Shown here: positions 7,983 to 16,564 of the stretch, piece after piece
Layout: every line of letters begins with the position of its first letter
How positions within the stretch are numbered: the stretch's first letter is position 1
Source: Egicoccus sp. AB-alg2
GTDB taxonomy: Bacteria; Actinomycetota; Nitriliruptoria; Nitriliruptorales; Nitriliruptoraceae
Direction of reading: 5' to 3'
DNA: 64,000 bases
Assembly: GCF_041821065.1 (NCBI RefSeq)
Contig: NZ_JBGUAX010000003.1
Coordinates: forward strand, 62,001-126,000
Notes under the pieces: generated by a model
Databases searched by the model: none
What the model was told of the DNA's origin: nothing
The model's input: the letters and a program-made list of their open reading frames with translations, nothing else
Position numbers and translations under genes: made by a program

Positions 7983-8345
7983 TCGCGCCCGAGTTCCCCG
8001 GTGGGCTGCAGGATGCGTTCCCCGTCGTGGGGTGTGCTCGCCGTGCGCTTCGACGGCGCGATTCTGGCGCGCCGCGGTCGGCCAACCACGAGCCGCTCCG
8101 TGTGTGCGCAGGACGCGCAGTCAATTCTGGGCGTTTTCGGCGGTTTTCGGCGGATTTGCCGGTGAAGCCGGCCCTTCGGAACCCCTGATGTCTGGCCACC
8201 GTTCTTGAGGCCACGGCCAGAGGTACAGGCCGGCCGGGACGTGCCGATCACCAGGGGAGGGTCGTGCAGCGTCGCGGTTTCTTCCCGTCGCCGATCAGCA
8301 CCCCGCCGGAAGCACCCGAACCGCCGGCTCCTGGGGCCGGCACGT
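7983..8345 (+). other. Long leader region before the amidase gene
   Basis: About 370 bases separate the lipoprotein stop from the preferred amidase start. A patch around 8119-8165 is clearly less GC-rich than its surroundings and has the direct repeat GTTTTCGGCG twice in a row. Short inverted repeats occur (GCCGG-TGAAG-CCGGC near 8158), but no complete riboswitch or terminator can be supported by eye. A weak alternative GTG start for the amidase lies at 8264. Confidence 0.4.
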
Positions 8346-8353
8346 GGAGGAAA
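8346..8353 (+). promoter_or_regulatory. Ribosome-binding site that decides the amidase start
   Basis: GGAGGAAA with six bases between GGAGG and the GTG at 8357. This beats the upstream GTG at 8264, whose GGAGGG is only two bases away and which would add a proline-rich 31-residue extension before the signal peptide. Confidence 0.6.
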
Positions 8354-8356
8354 CCC

Positions 8357-10033
8357 GTGCGATCTCTGTTCGTCCGTGCGCTCCTGGTCGCCCTCGTCCT
8401 GGCGATCGCGCCGCCGGCCTCGCAGCTCGAGTTCGTCTCGATCCCCGAGGTGGTGCGCGAGGACATCGCCGTCCGTGTCAGCGCCGATGCACTGGTACTC
8501 AGCAGCGGCGGCGCCGAGGAGCCCGAGGCCCACACCTCCGAGCCGATCGCCGCCCCGATCCCGTTCACCATGGTGGGCTTCCGCCTGCCCGACGGTGTCG
8601 ACACGGTGCGCGTCCGCACCGCGGGTGACGACGGCACGTGGAGCGAGTGGTACGACCTCGAGCGCGTGGAGCCCGACGAGGGCCCCGACCCCGACAGCGA
8701 GGAAGCCGCCAACGACCAGTCGCGCCAGTGGACCGAGCCGGCTTTCGTGGGTGAGTCGACCCGCTTCCAGGTCGAGGTGCCGGCCGACGAACTGCAGGCC
8801 GCCGGCGGTGACGTCGAGGTCGGCGCGTCGGTCATGGACACCGAGGGCCTCTCTGGCGGTCCGGTCAGTCGCAAGGCCGTCACGGTGGAAGGCCCGGTCG
8901 CCGAGGCGTCGAACGCGCCGCGGGTGATCACGCGTTCGCAGTGGGGCGCGCGTCCCTACAGCGGCTCACCGTCGGTCAGCAGCAACGTCGACCTCGTCGT
9001 CGTCCACCACACCGCCGGCAGCAACAACTACACGCAGGCGCAGGCGGCCGGCATCGTCCGTGGCATCCAGAACTGGCACATGGACAACAACCGGTGGTCG
9101 GACATCGGTTACAACATGCTGGTCGACCGGTTCGGCAACCTCTACGAGGGTCGGCAGGGGGGCGTGGAGCGCGGGGTCGTCGGCGCGCACGCCTCCGGGT
9201 ACAACACGGGCTCCTTCGGGATCTCCGTGATGGGCAACTACGTCAGCGTCGACGCACCGCAGGCCGCCTACGAGACGATGGTCAACGCCATCGCCTGGAA
9301 GGCGAAGATCCACGGCTTCAACCCGAACGGCAGCACGACCCGGACCCGCAACGGTGTCGCGGTGCGCACCGTCACGGGGCACCGCGACGTCGGCAACACC
9401 TCCTGCCCCGGGCTGATCAGCAACCGGATGGGCTGGATCCGCCAGCAGGCGGCGGCGCGCGCCCCGGGGATGCCGGGAGCGAGCTCGTCGTCGGCGCCGG
9501 CACCCAGTCGCTTCCCGGACGTCACGAGCGACAACGTCCACCGCGCCAACGTCCTGAAGGTGCACGACGCGAACGTGCTGCTCGGCTACCAGGACAACAC
9601 CTTCCAGCCCGACGCGGCGCTGAACCGCGGCGACATGGCACGCGCCGTCGCCGTCAGCATGGGGCTCCGGCCGGCCCAGAACTGGCAGGGGCGCTTCTCC
9701 GACCTCGACGACGTGCCGTGGCTCGCGCCGTGGATCGTGGCGCTGGCCGACCGCGGCGTCGTCGATGGGTTCCCCGACGGGACGTTCCGGCCGCGTCACA
9801 CGCTCAAGCGCGACCAGATGGCGACCTTCATCGCGAACGCGAAGGGCCTGGCGCCGCGTGCGCCGATGAACTTCACCGACGTACCGAAGAGCAACCCGCA
9901 CTACCACAACATCGGCGCGATCGAGCGTGCCGGCATCACCGAGGGGCGCACCCCGACGCGGTACGCGCCTCGCGGGACGATGCGCCGCGACCAGTCGGCG
10001 ACGTTGTTGGTGCGAGCCTTCGACATCAAATGA
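8357..10033 (+). CDS. PGRP/Amidase_2-type N-acetylmuramoyl-L-alanine amidase with three SLH modules
   Basis: 558 residues: signal peptide (about 1-22), an accessory beta-rich region (about 30-180), a PGRP/Amidase_2 domain (about 190-365) and three C-terminal SLH modules (about 385-558). The amidase domain has the zinc ligands expected for the family: the His of VVHHTAG (about 217), the His of TGHRDVG (about 342) and the Cys of TSCPG (about 350). ITRSQWGARP and NNRWSDIGYNMLVDRFGNLYEGR are typical of peptidoglycan recognition proteins. It should cut the bond between MurNAc and L-Ala of peptidoglycan outside the cell. The SLH modules (RDQMATFIA, RRDQSATLL) would tether it to a wall polymer. Here the modules lack the cysteine pair seen in other proteins of the set. 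Confidence 0.9.
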   Translation: MRSLFVRALLVALVLAIAPPASQLEFVSIPEVVREDIAVRVSADALVLSSGGAEEPEAHTSEPIAAPIPFTMVGFRLPDGVDTVRVRTAGDDGTWSEWYDLERVEPDEGPDPDSEEAANDQSRQWTEPAFVGESTRFQVEVPADELQAAGGDVEVGASVMDTEGLSGGPVSRKAVTVEGPVAEASNAPRVITRSQWGARPYSGSPSVSSNVDLVVVHHTAGSNNYTQAQAAGIVRGIQNWHMDNNRWSDIGYNMLVDRFGNLYEGRQGGVERGVVGAHASGYNTGSFGISVMGNYVSVDAPQAAYETMVNAIAWKAKIHGFNPNGSTTRTRNGVAVRTVTGHRDVGNTSCPGLISNRMGWIRQQAAARAPGMPGASSSSAPAPSRFPDVTSDNVHRANVLKVHDANVLLGYQDNTFQPDAALNRGDMARAVAVSMGLRPAQNWQGRFSDLDDVPWLAPWIVALADRGVVDGFPDGTFRPRHTLKRDQMATFIANAKGLAPRAPMNFTDVPKSNPHYHNIGAIERAGITEGRTPTRYAPRGTMRRDQSATLLVRAFDIK

Positions 10034-10227
10034 GCCGTCGTACGGATGTGGCGTGACACAGTCGCGGCCGACTTCGGCCGGTCGCCACTGCCGTCGTCGG
10101 GCTCGGCACCTCGCGGTGTCGGCTCGCCGCGTCCGTGGTGACCGGCCACCGTGCGTCGACCTCGCCGATCCGCCGGCCGCGTCGAAGTCTCGTCCCTGTT
10201 CGCCCGCGACGGGAGGGCCGCCTCGCC

Positions 10228-12534
10228 ATGCAACGTCTCGTAGCGCTTCTCACCGCCGTGCTCGTCGTGGCACCGATGGCCACGCCGGCGGCCCTCGCCG
10301 ACGATCCCGCAGCCAACGCTGAGGACGGCGCCCGCACCACGGACGCGACGTCGGTGGAACCCGCCGACGCCACGGACGAACCCGGGGCCCGCGGCAGCGA
10401 GGCTGCCGACGACGCGTCCACGACCGCGCCGAGGGACGACGAGGCGGGCGTTTCCGACTCCGCGGGTGGGGCGCACGGCGACGATGCCACCGAGGTGCCC
10501 CAGGAGACCGACGACGGTGCCGAGGGCACGGAGACCGAAGACGGCACCGGCAGCGAGGAAGCCTCGAGCGAGGCGGACGAGGCGCATGCGACGATCGCGG
10601 CGACCTCGGCAGGCTTCCCGATCCGTTCGTCGGTCCGCGCCGCAGGCGAACCGAATCCGGCGGTCCGGGTGGCCGGGTCCGGTTGGGGGCACGGGGTCGG
10701 CATGAGCCAGTACGGCTCCGCTGCCATGGCCCGCGCGGGCCACGGCGTGAACGACATCATCGCGCACTACTACCCGGGCCTCGAGCCGGGGAGCCGGGAG
10801 GAGTCGAGCACGCGCCCGATCCGGGTCGGTCTGCGCCAGAACCAGGCGAGCACCTGGGTTCGCGCGGTGACCGGACCGATCCGCTGGGACGCCTGCCCAC
10901 CCACGCTCGGCGGTCCCACCCCCGACGCCCAGTGTGAGCGGCTGCAGTTCCACGCCGACTCCGGGCAGACCGGCAACGTCTCCCAGCCGGCGGGTGCGAC
11001 CTGGCACGTGTGCCCGATCTCCAACGGCAACCAGCGGGTGCAGGACCGGGCGTGTGGGCAGTCCGGCTTCCGGACGATCGCCTCCACCGCGCAGCCGGTG
11101 CTGCGCGTCCAGCTCGGCAACGGCGCCGACGCTGCCGGGAACCGCGAGATCGTCGCCCCCGGCTACCGCCCGGAGACGCGTCTGCGACGGGGCGCGCACG
11201 ACATCATCCGGCCGGGAACTGGCCAGTCGCTGACGACCGTGCAGAACGTGCCCAGCGTCGAGCAGTACCTGTACGGCCTGGCGGAATCGATCCTGTCGTG
11301 GCCGGCGGCGGCCCTGCAGGCGCAGGCCGTCACGGGCCGGACGTACGCGCTGCGGACCCTCATCGATCGCCCCACCTGTCGCTGCGACATCCTGGCGTCG
11401 CCGTCACACCAGGCCTACGAGGGCTTTGGCCCCGAGTCCGTCGGCGCCTGGCGGCAGGCCGTCGACGAGACCCGCCACCGGGTGCTGATCAACCGTTACC
11501 AGTGGCAGGGACAGCAGCGCTCGGAACTGGCGGAGACCTACTACTCCTCGTCCCACGGCGGGCGCAGCGAGTCGCTGTTCGACTCCTGGGCCTACAACAT
11601 GCCCGACACGGAGCAGAACCGGGCCCGCTACGCCTACCTGGAGTCGGTCGACGACCCGTGGTCCGTGGACGAAGCGCCCTGTGCCAGCACGCCGAGGCAC
11701 GCCAGCTGCAACCCCAACCGCTCCTGGCAGGTCGACGTCCGCAACCGCGACGTCGCGAACCTGCTGTCCGCCGGCTGGCCGGGCGGTGCCATCACCACCG
11801 TCGAGCACCTGGAGATCCGCGACCGCACCACCGGCGGCACGCCGGCGACGCTTCGGGTCCGGGGGCGGACGAGCGCCGGGGAGACGGTCTCGTTCGACTA
11901 CGCGGGCACGTCGACGTACGTGGCGGGTGCGATGTTCCGCCGGCAGCTGCAGACCACGGGCGGTGCGTCGCTGCGCAGTTCGCAGATCCGCTCGCTGTCG
12001 TTCGGGCCGTTCGACGACGACGACGGCCACGTGCACGAGTACGCGATCGTGTGGGCGAACCACGCCGGCGTGGCGAACGGGCTGGACGCCACGCGCTTCG
12101 GCCCCCAGCAGTCGCTGCGGCGTGACCAGATGGCGACGCTGCTGGTCAACACGTTCGCGATCCCTCCCTCGAGCCAGGACCGGTTCGACGACGTCGACGA
12201 GAGCAACCCGCACTACGCCGCGATCAACGCGCTGGCCGCCGCCGGGGTGACCACCGGCGTGCGCAACGGTCGCGACTTCGACCCGCGCGGGTACGTGACC
12301 CGCGCCCAGATGGCGTCGTTCCTCGCGCGAGCAGCCGGTTGGGACACCAGTGACACCAGCACCGCCTTCACGGACGTGCCCCGCGGCGACGTGCACCGCG
12401 GCGCGATCACGGCGATCGAGCGGCGTGGGGTGACCGCCGGCTGCGACACGGCCGGAACGCGCTACTGCCCGACCCGTAGCGTCACCCGCGGGCAGATGGC
12501 CTCGTTCCTGCACCGCGTCGTTCGGGCCGGCTGA
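10228..12534 (+). CDS. Secreted SpoIID/LytB-domain protein with three SLH modules
   Basis: 768 residues. A signal peptide (about 1-24) is followed by an acidic Asp/Glu/Thr-rich linker (about 25-120), a SpoIID/LytB domain (about 140-560) and three SLH modules (about 580-768). The SpoIID part shows GSGWGHGVGMSQYGSAAMA, the catalytic-region VPSVEQYLYGLAES, AVTGRTYAL and the late ETYYSSSHGGRSES segment. SpoIID of Bacillus is a lytic transglycosylase acting on denuded glycan; LytB relatives modify amidases. No sporulation genes are near, so a vegetative wall-remodelling role is likely. The ATG at 10228 has GGGAGG 11 bases upstream and begins directly with the signal peptide. Confidence 0.9.
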   Translation: MQRLVALLTAVLVVAPMATPAALADDPAANAEDGARTTDATSVEPADATDEPGARGSEAADDASTTAPRDDEAGVSDSAGGAHGDDATEVPQETDDGAEGTETEDGTGSEEASSEADEAHATIAATSAGFPIRSSVRAAGEPNPAVRVAGSGWGHGVGMSQYGSAAMARAGHGVNDIIAHYYPGLEPGSREESSTRPIRVGLRQNQASTWVRAVTGPIRWDACPPTLGGPTPDAQCERLQFHADSGQTGNVSQPAGATWHVCPISNGNQRVQDRACGQSGFRTIASTAQPVLRVQLGNGADAAGNREIVAPGYRPETRLRRGAHDIIRPGTGQSLTTVQNVPSVEQYLYGLAESILSWPAAALQAQAVTGRTYALRTLIDRPTCRCDILASPSHQAYEGFGPESVGAWRQAVDETRHRVLINRYQWQGQQRSELAETYYSSSHGGRSESLFDSWAYNMPDTEQNRARYAYLESVDDPWSVDEAPCASTPRHASCNPNRSWQVDVRNRDVANLLSAGWPGGAITTVEHLEIRDRTTGGTPATLRVRGRTSAGETVSFDYAGTSTYVAGAMFRRQLQTTGGASLRSSQIRSLSFGPFDDDDGHVHEYAIVWANHAGVANGLDATRFGPQQSLRRDQMATLLVNTFAIPPSSQDRFDDVDESNPHYAAINALAAAGVTTGVRNGRDFDPRGYVTRAQMASFLARAAGWDTSDTSTAFTDVPRGDVHRGAITAIERRGVTAGCDTAGTRYCPTRSVTRGQMASFLHRVVRAG

Positions 12535-12556
12535 CGCCGCCGCGCGGCACGCCACC

Positions 12557-12672
12557 CGTCGCGCCTCGGTGCAACGATCGCGCGTCGAAGCAACCGTCGC
12601 GCCTCGAGGCAACCGTCGCGTCTGCGTGCCACGACGAGGCAGGCAGGCGCGACCGGTGCGCGCTGGCGCGAC
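12557..12672 (+). repeat. Tandem array of degenerate 19-bp repeats (CGTCGCGCCTCGAGGCAAC type)
   Basis: Four consecutive 19-bp units begin at 12557, 12576, 12595 and 12614, all ending CAAC or CCAC. A 21-bp and a further 19-bp unit (12654-12672, ending GCGAC) follow. The gap 12535-12954 between two convergent genes contains no credible gene; it is filled by this array and the related element at 12781-12899. Confidence 0.75.
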
Positions 12673-12780
12673 AGGATCATCTCGTCGCGTGGGCCGGCCT
12701 CCGTCGCGGGTCCCGGCAACCGTCGCCTCCGCCCGCCAGGCGCGGGCGGCCGAACGCGACCGTTGCGCCGCCACGTCTCC

Positions 12781-12899
12781 CGGCCGACGCTCCGTCGACC
12801 CGCGGCTGCACGGTCGGCCGGTCGTTGCATGGTCGGGCTGTTGACGCACTGGTGCGGCCTCGGCTCGACCGTGCGTCGCTGCCTCGACTTCGAGGTGGG
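12781..12899 (+). repeat. 19-bp-period repeat element, copy 1, with palindromic tail
   Basis: GCACGGTCGG at 12808 and GCATGGTCGG at 12827 are exactly 19 bases apart. They are followed by a tail (GACCGTGCGTCGCTGCCTCGA...) that ends with the palindrome CCTCGA-CT-TCGAGG at 12882-12895. The tail is nearly identical to the three copies at 58.9-59.2 kb. Confidence 0.8.
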
Positions 12900-12954
12900 C
12901 CAGCGGCGACCCGCCGGCGCGACCCGCTGTGCGTCCGCGGGGCGCCCTGTGGAT

Positions 12955-13926
12955 CTACGGTCGGGTGTCGCCGGGTGGCACGGGTGCGGTGGCCCCCCGC
13001 TGGAGCAGGTCGCGGGCCCCGAAGGCCAGCGCCAGGGGGAGGGCCACGGCCAGGCCGAGGATGCGCCCCAGCCCGGTGGCGGCGAACCCGGCCGCGGCCG
13101 GCACGTCCACGACCGGTGCGATCAGCGCGGTCAGCAGCTCGGCGAGCCCCAGCCCCGACGGGAACACGCCGGCCGACGCGGCCAGCGGCCCGGCCGCGCC
13201 GAGCACCAGCCCGTCCCGCACGGTGGCGGTCACGCCGAGGACCTGCAGGACGGCGAAGAGGCGCACGCCGTGCACCAGCGTGGTGGCCACCTCGACGCCG
13301 ATCAGAGCCAACAGCGGACGTAGCCCCTGCTCGGCGACGAGCGGGCGCGACAGCGCCAACGACACCCCGGCGCCCGCCAGCGCGGCGACGACCGCGCCGG
13401 CACCGAGCAGCGGTGCCTGCGGCAACGCGGCCAGGCCCGCCACCAGCAGACCCGCGGCGACCCACAGCATTGCGCCGACGACGTTGATCCCGGTGGCGCG
13501 GCGGGCCGACACGCCCAGGCCCGTGAGGGCGTGGATGCGCACCAGCGCCCCACCCGGCAGCGGCAACACGTTCGCGGCGGTGGCCAGCACGGTCGTACGG
13601 GTCGCCGAGCGCCACCCGAGCCGGCCGTCGCGGCTCACGCAGCGCGCCATCACCTGCAGCTCCAGCACGTTGACGAGCAGGTTCAGCGGTGTCAGCGCCA
13701 CCACGACCAGGGCCAGCCACGCCAGGTTGAGCTCGCCCGGGCGCAGGTCCAGCTCACGGAACGACACGACGATGCCGACGGCGAAGACGCTGACGGCGAC
13801 GAGCAGCAGCACACCCCGCACCCGCGGCGGCGGCTGGCGCAGGGCCCCCATCCGCGCCACGACCCGGGCCAGCCGCGACGTCCCGGACGGGCCGGGTTCA
13901 TCGGTGGATGACGAGGCGGACGGCAT
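12955..13926 (-). CDS. Flippase-like / LPG-synthase-type integral membrane protein
   Basis: 323 residues with about eight hydrophobic segments and little soluble sequence. It matches the lysylphosphatidylglycerol synthase transmembrane family in layout: a basic N-terminus, the conserved early NLAWLALVVVALTPLNLLVNVLELQ region, PLPGGALVRIHAL, and the late SAGVFPSGLGLAELLTAL segment. Members without a synthetase domain are often found in glycan gene clusters and are suspected flippases. The ATG at 13926 has a TAGCGT -10 box upstream and shares a divergent promoter region with the UDP-glucose dehydrogenase gene. Confidence 0.75.
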   Translation of the reverse strand: MPSASSSTDEPGPSGTSRLARVVARMGALRQPPPRVRGVLLLVAVSVFAVGIVVSFRELDLRPGELNLAWLALVVVALTPLNLLVNVLELQVMARCVSRDGRLGWRSATRTTVLATAANVLPLPGGALVRIHALTGLGVSARRATGINVVGAMLWVAAGLLVAGLAALPQAPLLGAGAVVAALAGAGVSLALSRPLVAEQGLRPLLALIGVEVATTLVHGVRLFAVLQVLGVTATVRDGLVLGAAGPLAASAGVFPSGLGLAELLTALIAPVVDVPAAAGFAATGLGRILGLAVALPLALAFGARDLLQRGATAPVPPGDTRP

Positions 13927-13973
13927 GGGCGGCCCTCGCGGTGCGACGGTCGTCGGGAGGCGGTTGCTGCGCG

Positions 13974-13979
13974 ACGCTA
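13974..13979 (-). promoter_or_regulatory. -10 box TAGCGT for the flippase-like gene
   Basis: TAGCGT on the minus strand, 47 bases upstream of the ATG at 13926, in the 146-base divergent intergenic region. Confidence 0.35.
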
Positions 13980-14011
13980 TCGGTCCGCCCGGCGGCGACG
14001 ATGCCCGTCGT

Positions 14012-14017
14012 TACACT
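14012..14017 (+). promoter_or_regulatory. -10 box TACACT for the UDP-glucose dehydrogenase gene
   Basis: TACACT 55 bases upstream of the GTG at 14073; divergent from the TAGCGT box at 13974-13979. Confidence 0.35.
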
Positions 14018-14072
14018 CCGGTCGTCCGCCACCGCCCGGTGGAGGTCACGTCATGCGTCCGGGGGGTACCTG

Positions 14073-15401
14073 GTGGATCTTGCAGTCATCGGCGTGGGAC
14101 ACGTCGGCCTCGTGACGGCGGCGTGCCTCGCGGACCTCGGCCACCGGGTCGTCGGGCTCGACGACGACGCCGCCAAGATCGAGACCCTCCTCGCCGGCGG
14201 CGTGCCGTTCCACGAGCCGGACCTGCCGCAGCTGCTGGAGAAGGTGACCGCCTCCGGCGCGCTGCGCTTCAGCACGGAACTCGCCGACGCGATCGCGGAC
14301 GCCGAGGTGGTCTTCGTCTGCGTCGGCACCCCGCCGCTGCCTGGCGGCGGGCCCGACCTGCGTTTCGTCGAGCGCGTCGCGGTCGAGGTGGCCTCCAGCG
14401 TGGACCACGAACTCGTCCTCGTGGAGAAGTCCACCGTCCCGGCCAACACCGGCCAGCGCCTGACCCAGGTCATCCGCCGCGAGCAGGAGGCCCGCGGCAC
14501 CGACCTGACCAACGTGCACGTCGCCTCCAACCCGGAGTTCCTCCGCGAGGGCGTGGCCGTGCACGACACGCTCAACCCCGACCGGATCGTCTACGGCACC
14601 AGCTCCGACTTCGCCCGCGACGCCCTGCGCCGGGTCTACGCCCCGCTGGTCGAGCGCACCGGCGCGCCGGTCGTGGAGACCGACGTCAACACCGCCGAGC
14701 TCATCAAGCACGCGTCCAACGCCTTCCTCGCCACCCGCATCTCCTTCATCAACGCGGTCGCCAACGTCTGCGACCTCGTCGGCGCGGACGTCGAGGTGGT
14801 CGCGCAGGGCATGGGCATGGACGCGCGCATCGGGCCCGCGTTCCTGTCGGCCGGGCTCGGCTACGGCGGCTCGTGCTTCCCCAAGGACGTCGACGCGTTC
14901 CTGCACCTGGCCCGCAACGTCGGCTACGACTTCCGGCTCCTGGAGGAGGTCGGCCGGATCAACGCCGGTCAGCGCGACGTCGTGCTGCGCAAGTTGCGCG
15001 ACGAGTTGTGGCACCTGTCCGGCAAGACGATCACGATCCTCGGCGCCGCCTTCAAGCCCGGTACCGACGACCTGCGCGAGTCGCCCGGACTGCACCTGGT
15101 CCGCACACTGATGGACGAGGGCGCCACGGTGCGCGTCTACGACCCCGTCGCGATCCCCGGCGTGCAGGCCCAACTGCCCGACGTCGCGACCTTCACCGAC
15201 CCCATCGAGGCCGTGACTGGGGCGCATGCGGCAGTCGTGGCCACCGACTGGCCGGAGATCGTCAAGCTGGACCTCGCCGAAGTCGTGGCCGCACTCGACT
15301 ACCCCATCCTCGTCGACGGCCGCAACTGCCTCGACGCGGCTGCTGCGGCGGCCGCCGGGCTGCGCTACCACGGCATCGGCCGTGGCCACCTGCGCACCTA
15401 G
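14073..15401 (+). CDS. UDP-glucose 6-dehydrogenase family protein
   Basis: 442 residues. It has an N-terminal NAD-binding domain (VIGVGHVG, 5-12), a central domain with the catalytic cysteine in GYGGSCFPKD (C268), and a C-terminal UDP-binding domain with GAAFKPGTDDLRESP. GTPP at 85-88, ASNPEFLREG and NAFLATRISFINAVAN are standard for the family. It oxidises UDP-glucose (or a close relative) to the uronic acid with two NAD+, supplying UDP-glucuronate for polysaccharide. The GTG start at 14073 gives the usual N-terminus directly before the Rossmann motif. A DPM1-like transferase follows after 14 bases. Confidence 0.93.
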   Translation: MDLAVIGVGHVGLVTAACLADLGHRVVGLDDDAAKIETLLAGGVPFHEPDLPQLLEKVTASGALRFSTELADAIADAEVVFVCVGTPPLPGGGPDLRFVERVAVEVASSVDHELVLVEKSTVPANTGQRLTQVIRREQEARGTDLTNVHVASNPEFLREGVAVHDTLNPDRIVYGTSSDFARDALRRVYAPLVERTGAPVVETDVNTAELIKHASNAFLATRISFINAVANVCDLVGADVEVVAQGMGMDARIGPAFLSAGLGYGGSCFPKDVDAFLHLARNVGYDFRLLEEVGRINAGQRDVVLRKLRDELWHLSGKTITILGAAFKPGTDDLRESPGLHLVRTLMDEGATVRVYDPVAIPGVQAQLPDVATFTDPIEAVTGAHAAVVATDWPEIVKLDLAEVVAALDYPILVDGRNCLDAAAAAAAGLRYHGIGRGHLRT

Positions 15402-15415
15402 TCAGGAAACGCGTC

Positions 15416-16420
15416 ATGTCCACCGCCCCCGGCTCCCGCCCGCCCTCCGACGCGGACGGCGACACGCGACCGGACGTCTCCATCGTGCTGCCCACCTTCA
15501 ACGAGGTCGGCCACGTCCGTGAGGAGCTCGCGCGCATCTGCGAGGCCATGGAGGCGTCCGACTACACGTGGGAGGTCGTCGCCGTCGACGACGGCTCGTC
15601 GGACGGCACCCGCGAGATCCTGCGCAGCGCCTCGGCGCTGGACGCCCGCGTCCGGCTGATCGAGCACCGCCGCAACCTCGGCTCGGGCGGGGCGCGACGC
15701 ACCGGGACCCGCGCCGCACGCGGCCACGTGGTCGTGTGGACGGACGTCGACATGACGTATCCGAACAACGAGATCCCCCAACTGGTCAAGGCCCTCGACG
15801 GCTACGACCAGGTCGTGGGCGCCCGCACCAGCGAGGAGGGCACCCACAAGGCGCTGCGGGTGCCGGCCAAGTGGGCCATCCGCCGGCTGGCGCAGTACCT
15901 GACCCAGGAGGAGATCCCGGACCTCAACTCCGGGTTCCGCGCCTTCCGCCGCGACAAGGCGATCCGCTACCTCAACCGGCTGCCCAACGGCTTCTCGTGC
16001 GTCACCACCATGACGATGTCGTTCCTCGCCGACGGGCTGGCGGTCGGCTACGTGGAGATCCCGTACGCCGCCCGCGAGGGCGAGTCCAAGTTCCACTGGT
16101 ACCGCGACACCCGCAAGTACCTGTTGCAGGTCGTGCGGATGATCCTCGGCTACGAGCCGCTGCGGGTGTTCATGCCGGTCGGGCTGTCGTTGCTGCTGTT
16201 CGGGATCGGCAAGCTCTTCTACGACTTCGCGACCAAGGATCTACGGCTCGCCACGAACACGCTGCTCATCCTGTTCGCCGCCTTCCAGGTGATCAGCATC
16301 GGGCTGCTCGCGGACCTGGTGGTGCGGGTCACCAAACCCCCGGTCGACGATCCGCTGGACGCACCGGGGACCGGAGGCAGGGTGGCCGGCGGAGAGGAAG
16401 CGGCGGCCGCGCGCGAGTAG
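15416..16420 (+). CDS. GT2 glycosyltransferase (DPM1-like, two C-terminal membrane helices)
   Basis: 334 residues. The GT-A domain carries VDDGSSDG and WTDVDMTYP (the DxD-type metal site), RRNLGSGGARRTG and DLNSGFRAFRRD. Two hydrophobic segments follow near residues 245-265 and 280-305, as in polyprenyl-phosphate sugar transferases. It probably loads a sugar onto undecaprenyl phosphate. The start is the ATG at 15416, 14 bases after the dehydrogenase stop and preceded by AGGAAAC, so the two form an operon. The donor could be the uronic acid made by the neighbour, but that is inferred from position only. Confidence 0.88.
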   Translation: MSTAPGSRPPSDADGDTRPDVSIVLPTFNEVGHVREELARICEAMEASDYTWEVVAVDDGSSDGTREILRSASALDARVRLIEHRRNLGSGGARRTGTRAARGHVVVWTDVDMTYPNNEIPQLVKALDGYDQVVGARTSEEGTHKALRVPAKWAIRRLAQYLTQEEIPDLNSGFRAFRRDKAIRYLNRLPNGFSCVTTMTMSFLADGLAVGYVEIPYAAREGESKFHWYRDTRKYLLQVVRMILGYEPLRVFMPVGLSLLLFGIGKLFYDFATKDLRLATNTLLILFAAFQVISIGLLADLVVRVTKPPVDDPLDAPGTGGRVAGGEEAAAARE

Positions 16421-16564
16421 CACCGGCGGCGCCGAGCGCCCCACGCCCGATACGTCGAGCTTCCATCAGATCCGCGGCCGGCTGGCCGATGATGCGCGCG
16501 GTGGCACGACGCGCCGAGGGGGCTCGGGCCGGTCCTTGCCGCCGGCTACGTGGAAGTGACCCGC

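Noticed and set aside
8264-8356. N-terminal extension of the amidase from the GTG at 8264
   Set aside because: Its ribosome-binding site is too close, and the extra 31 residues put a proline-rich stretch before the signal peptide; the GTG at 8357 has an ideal site.
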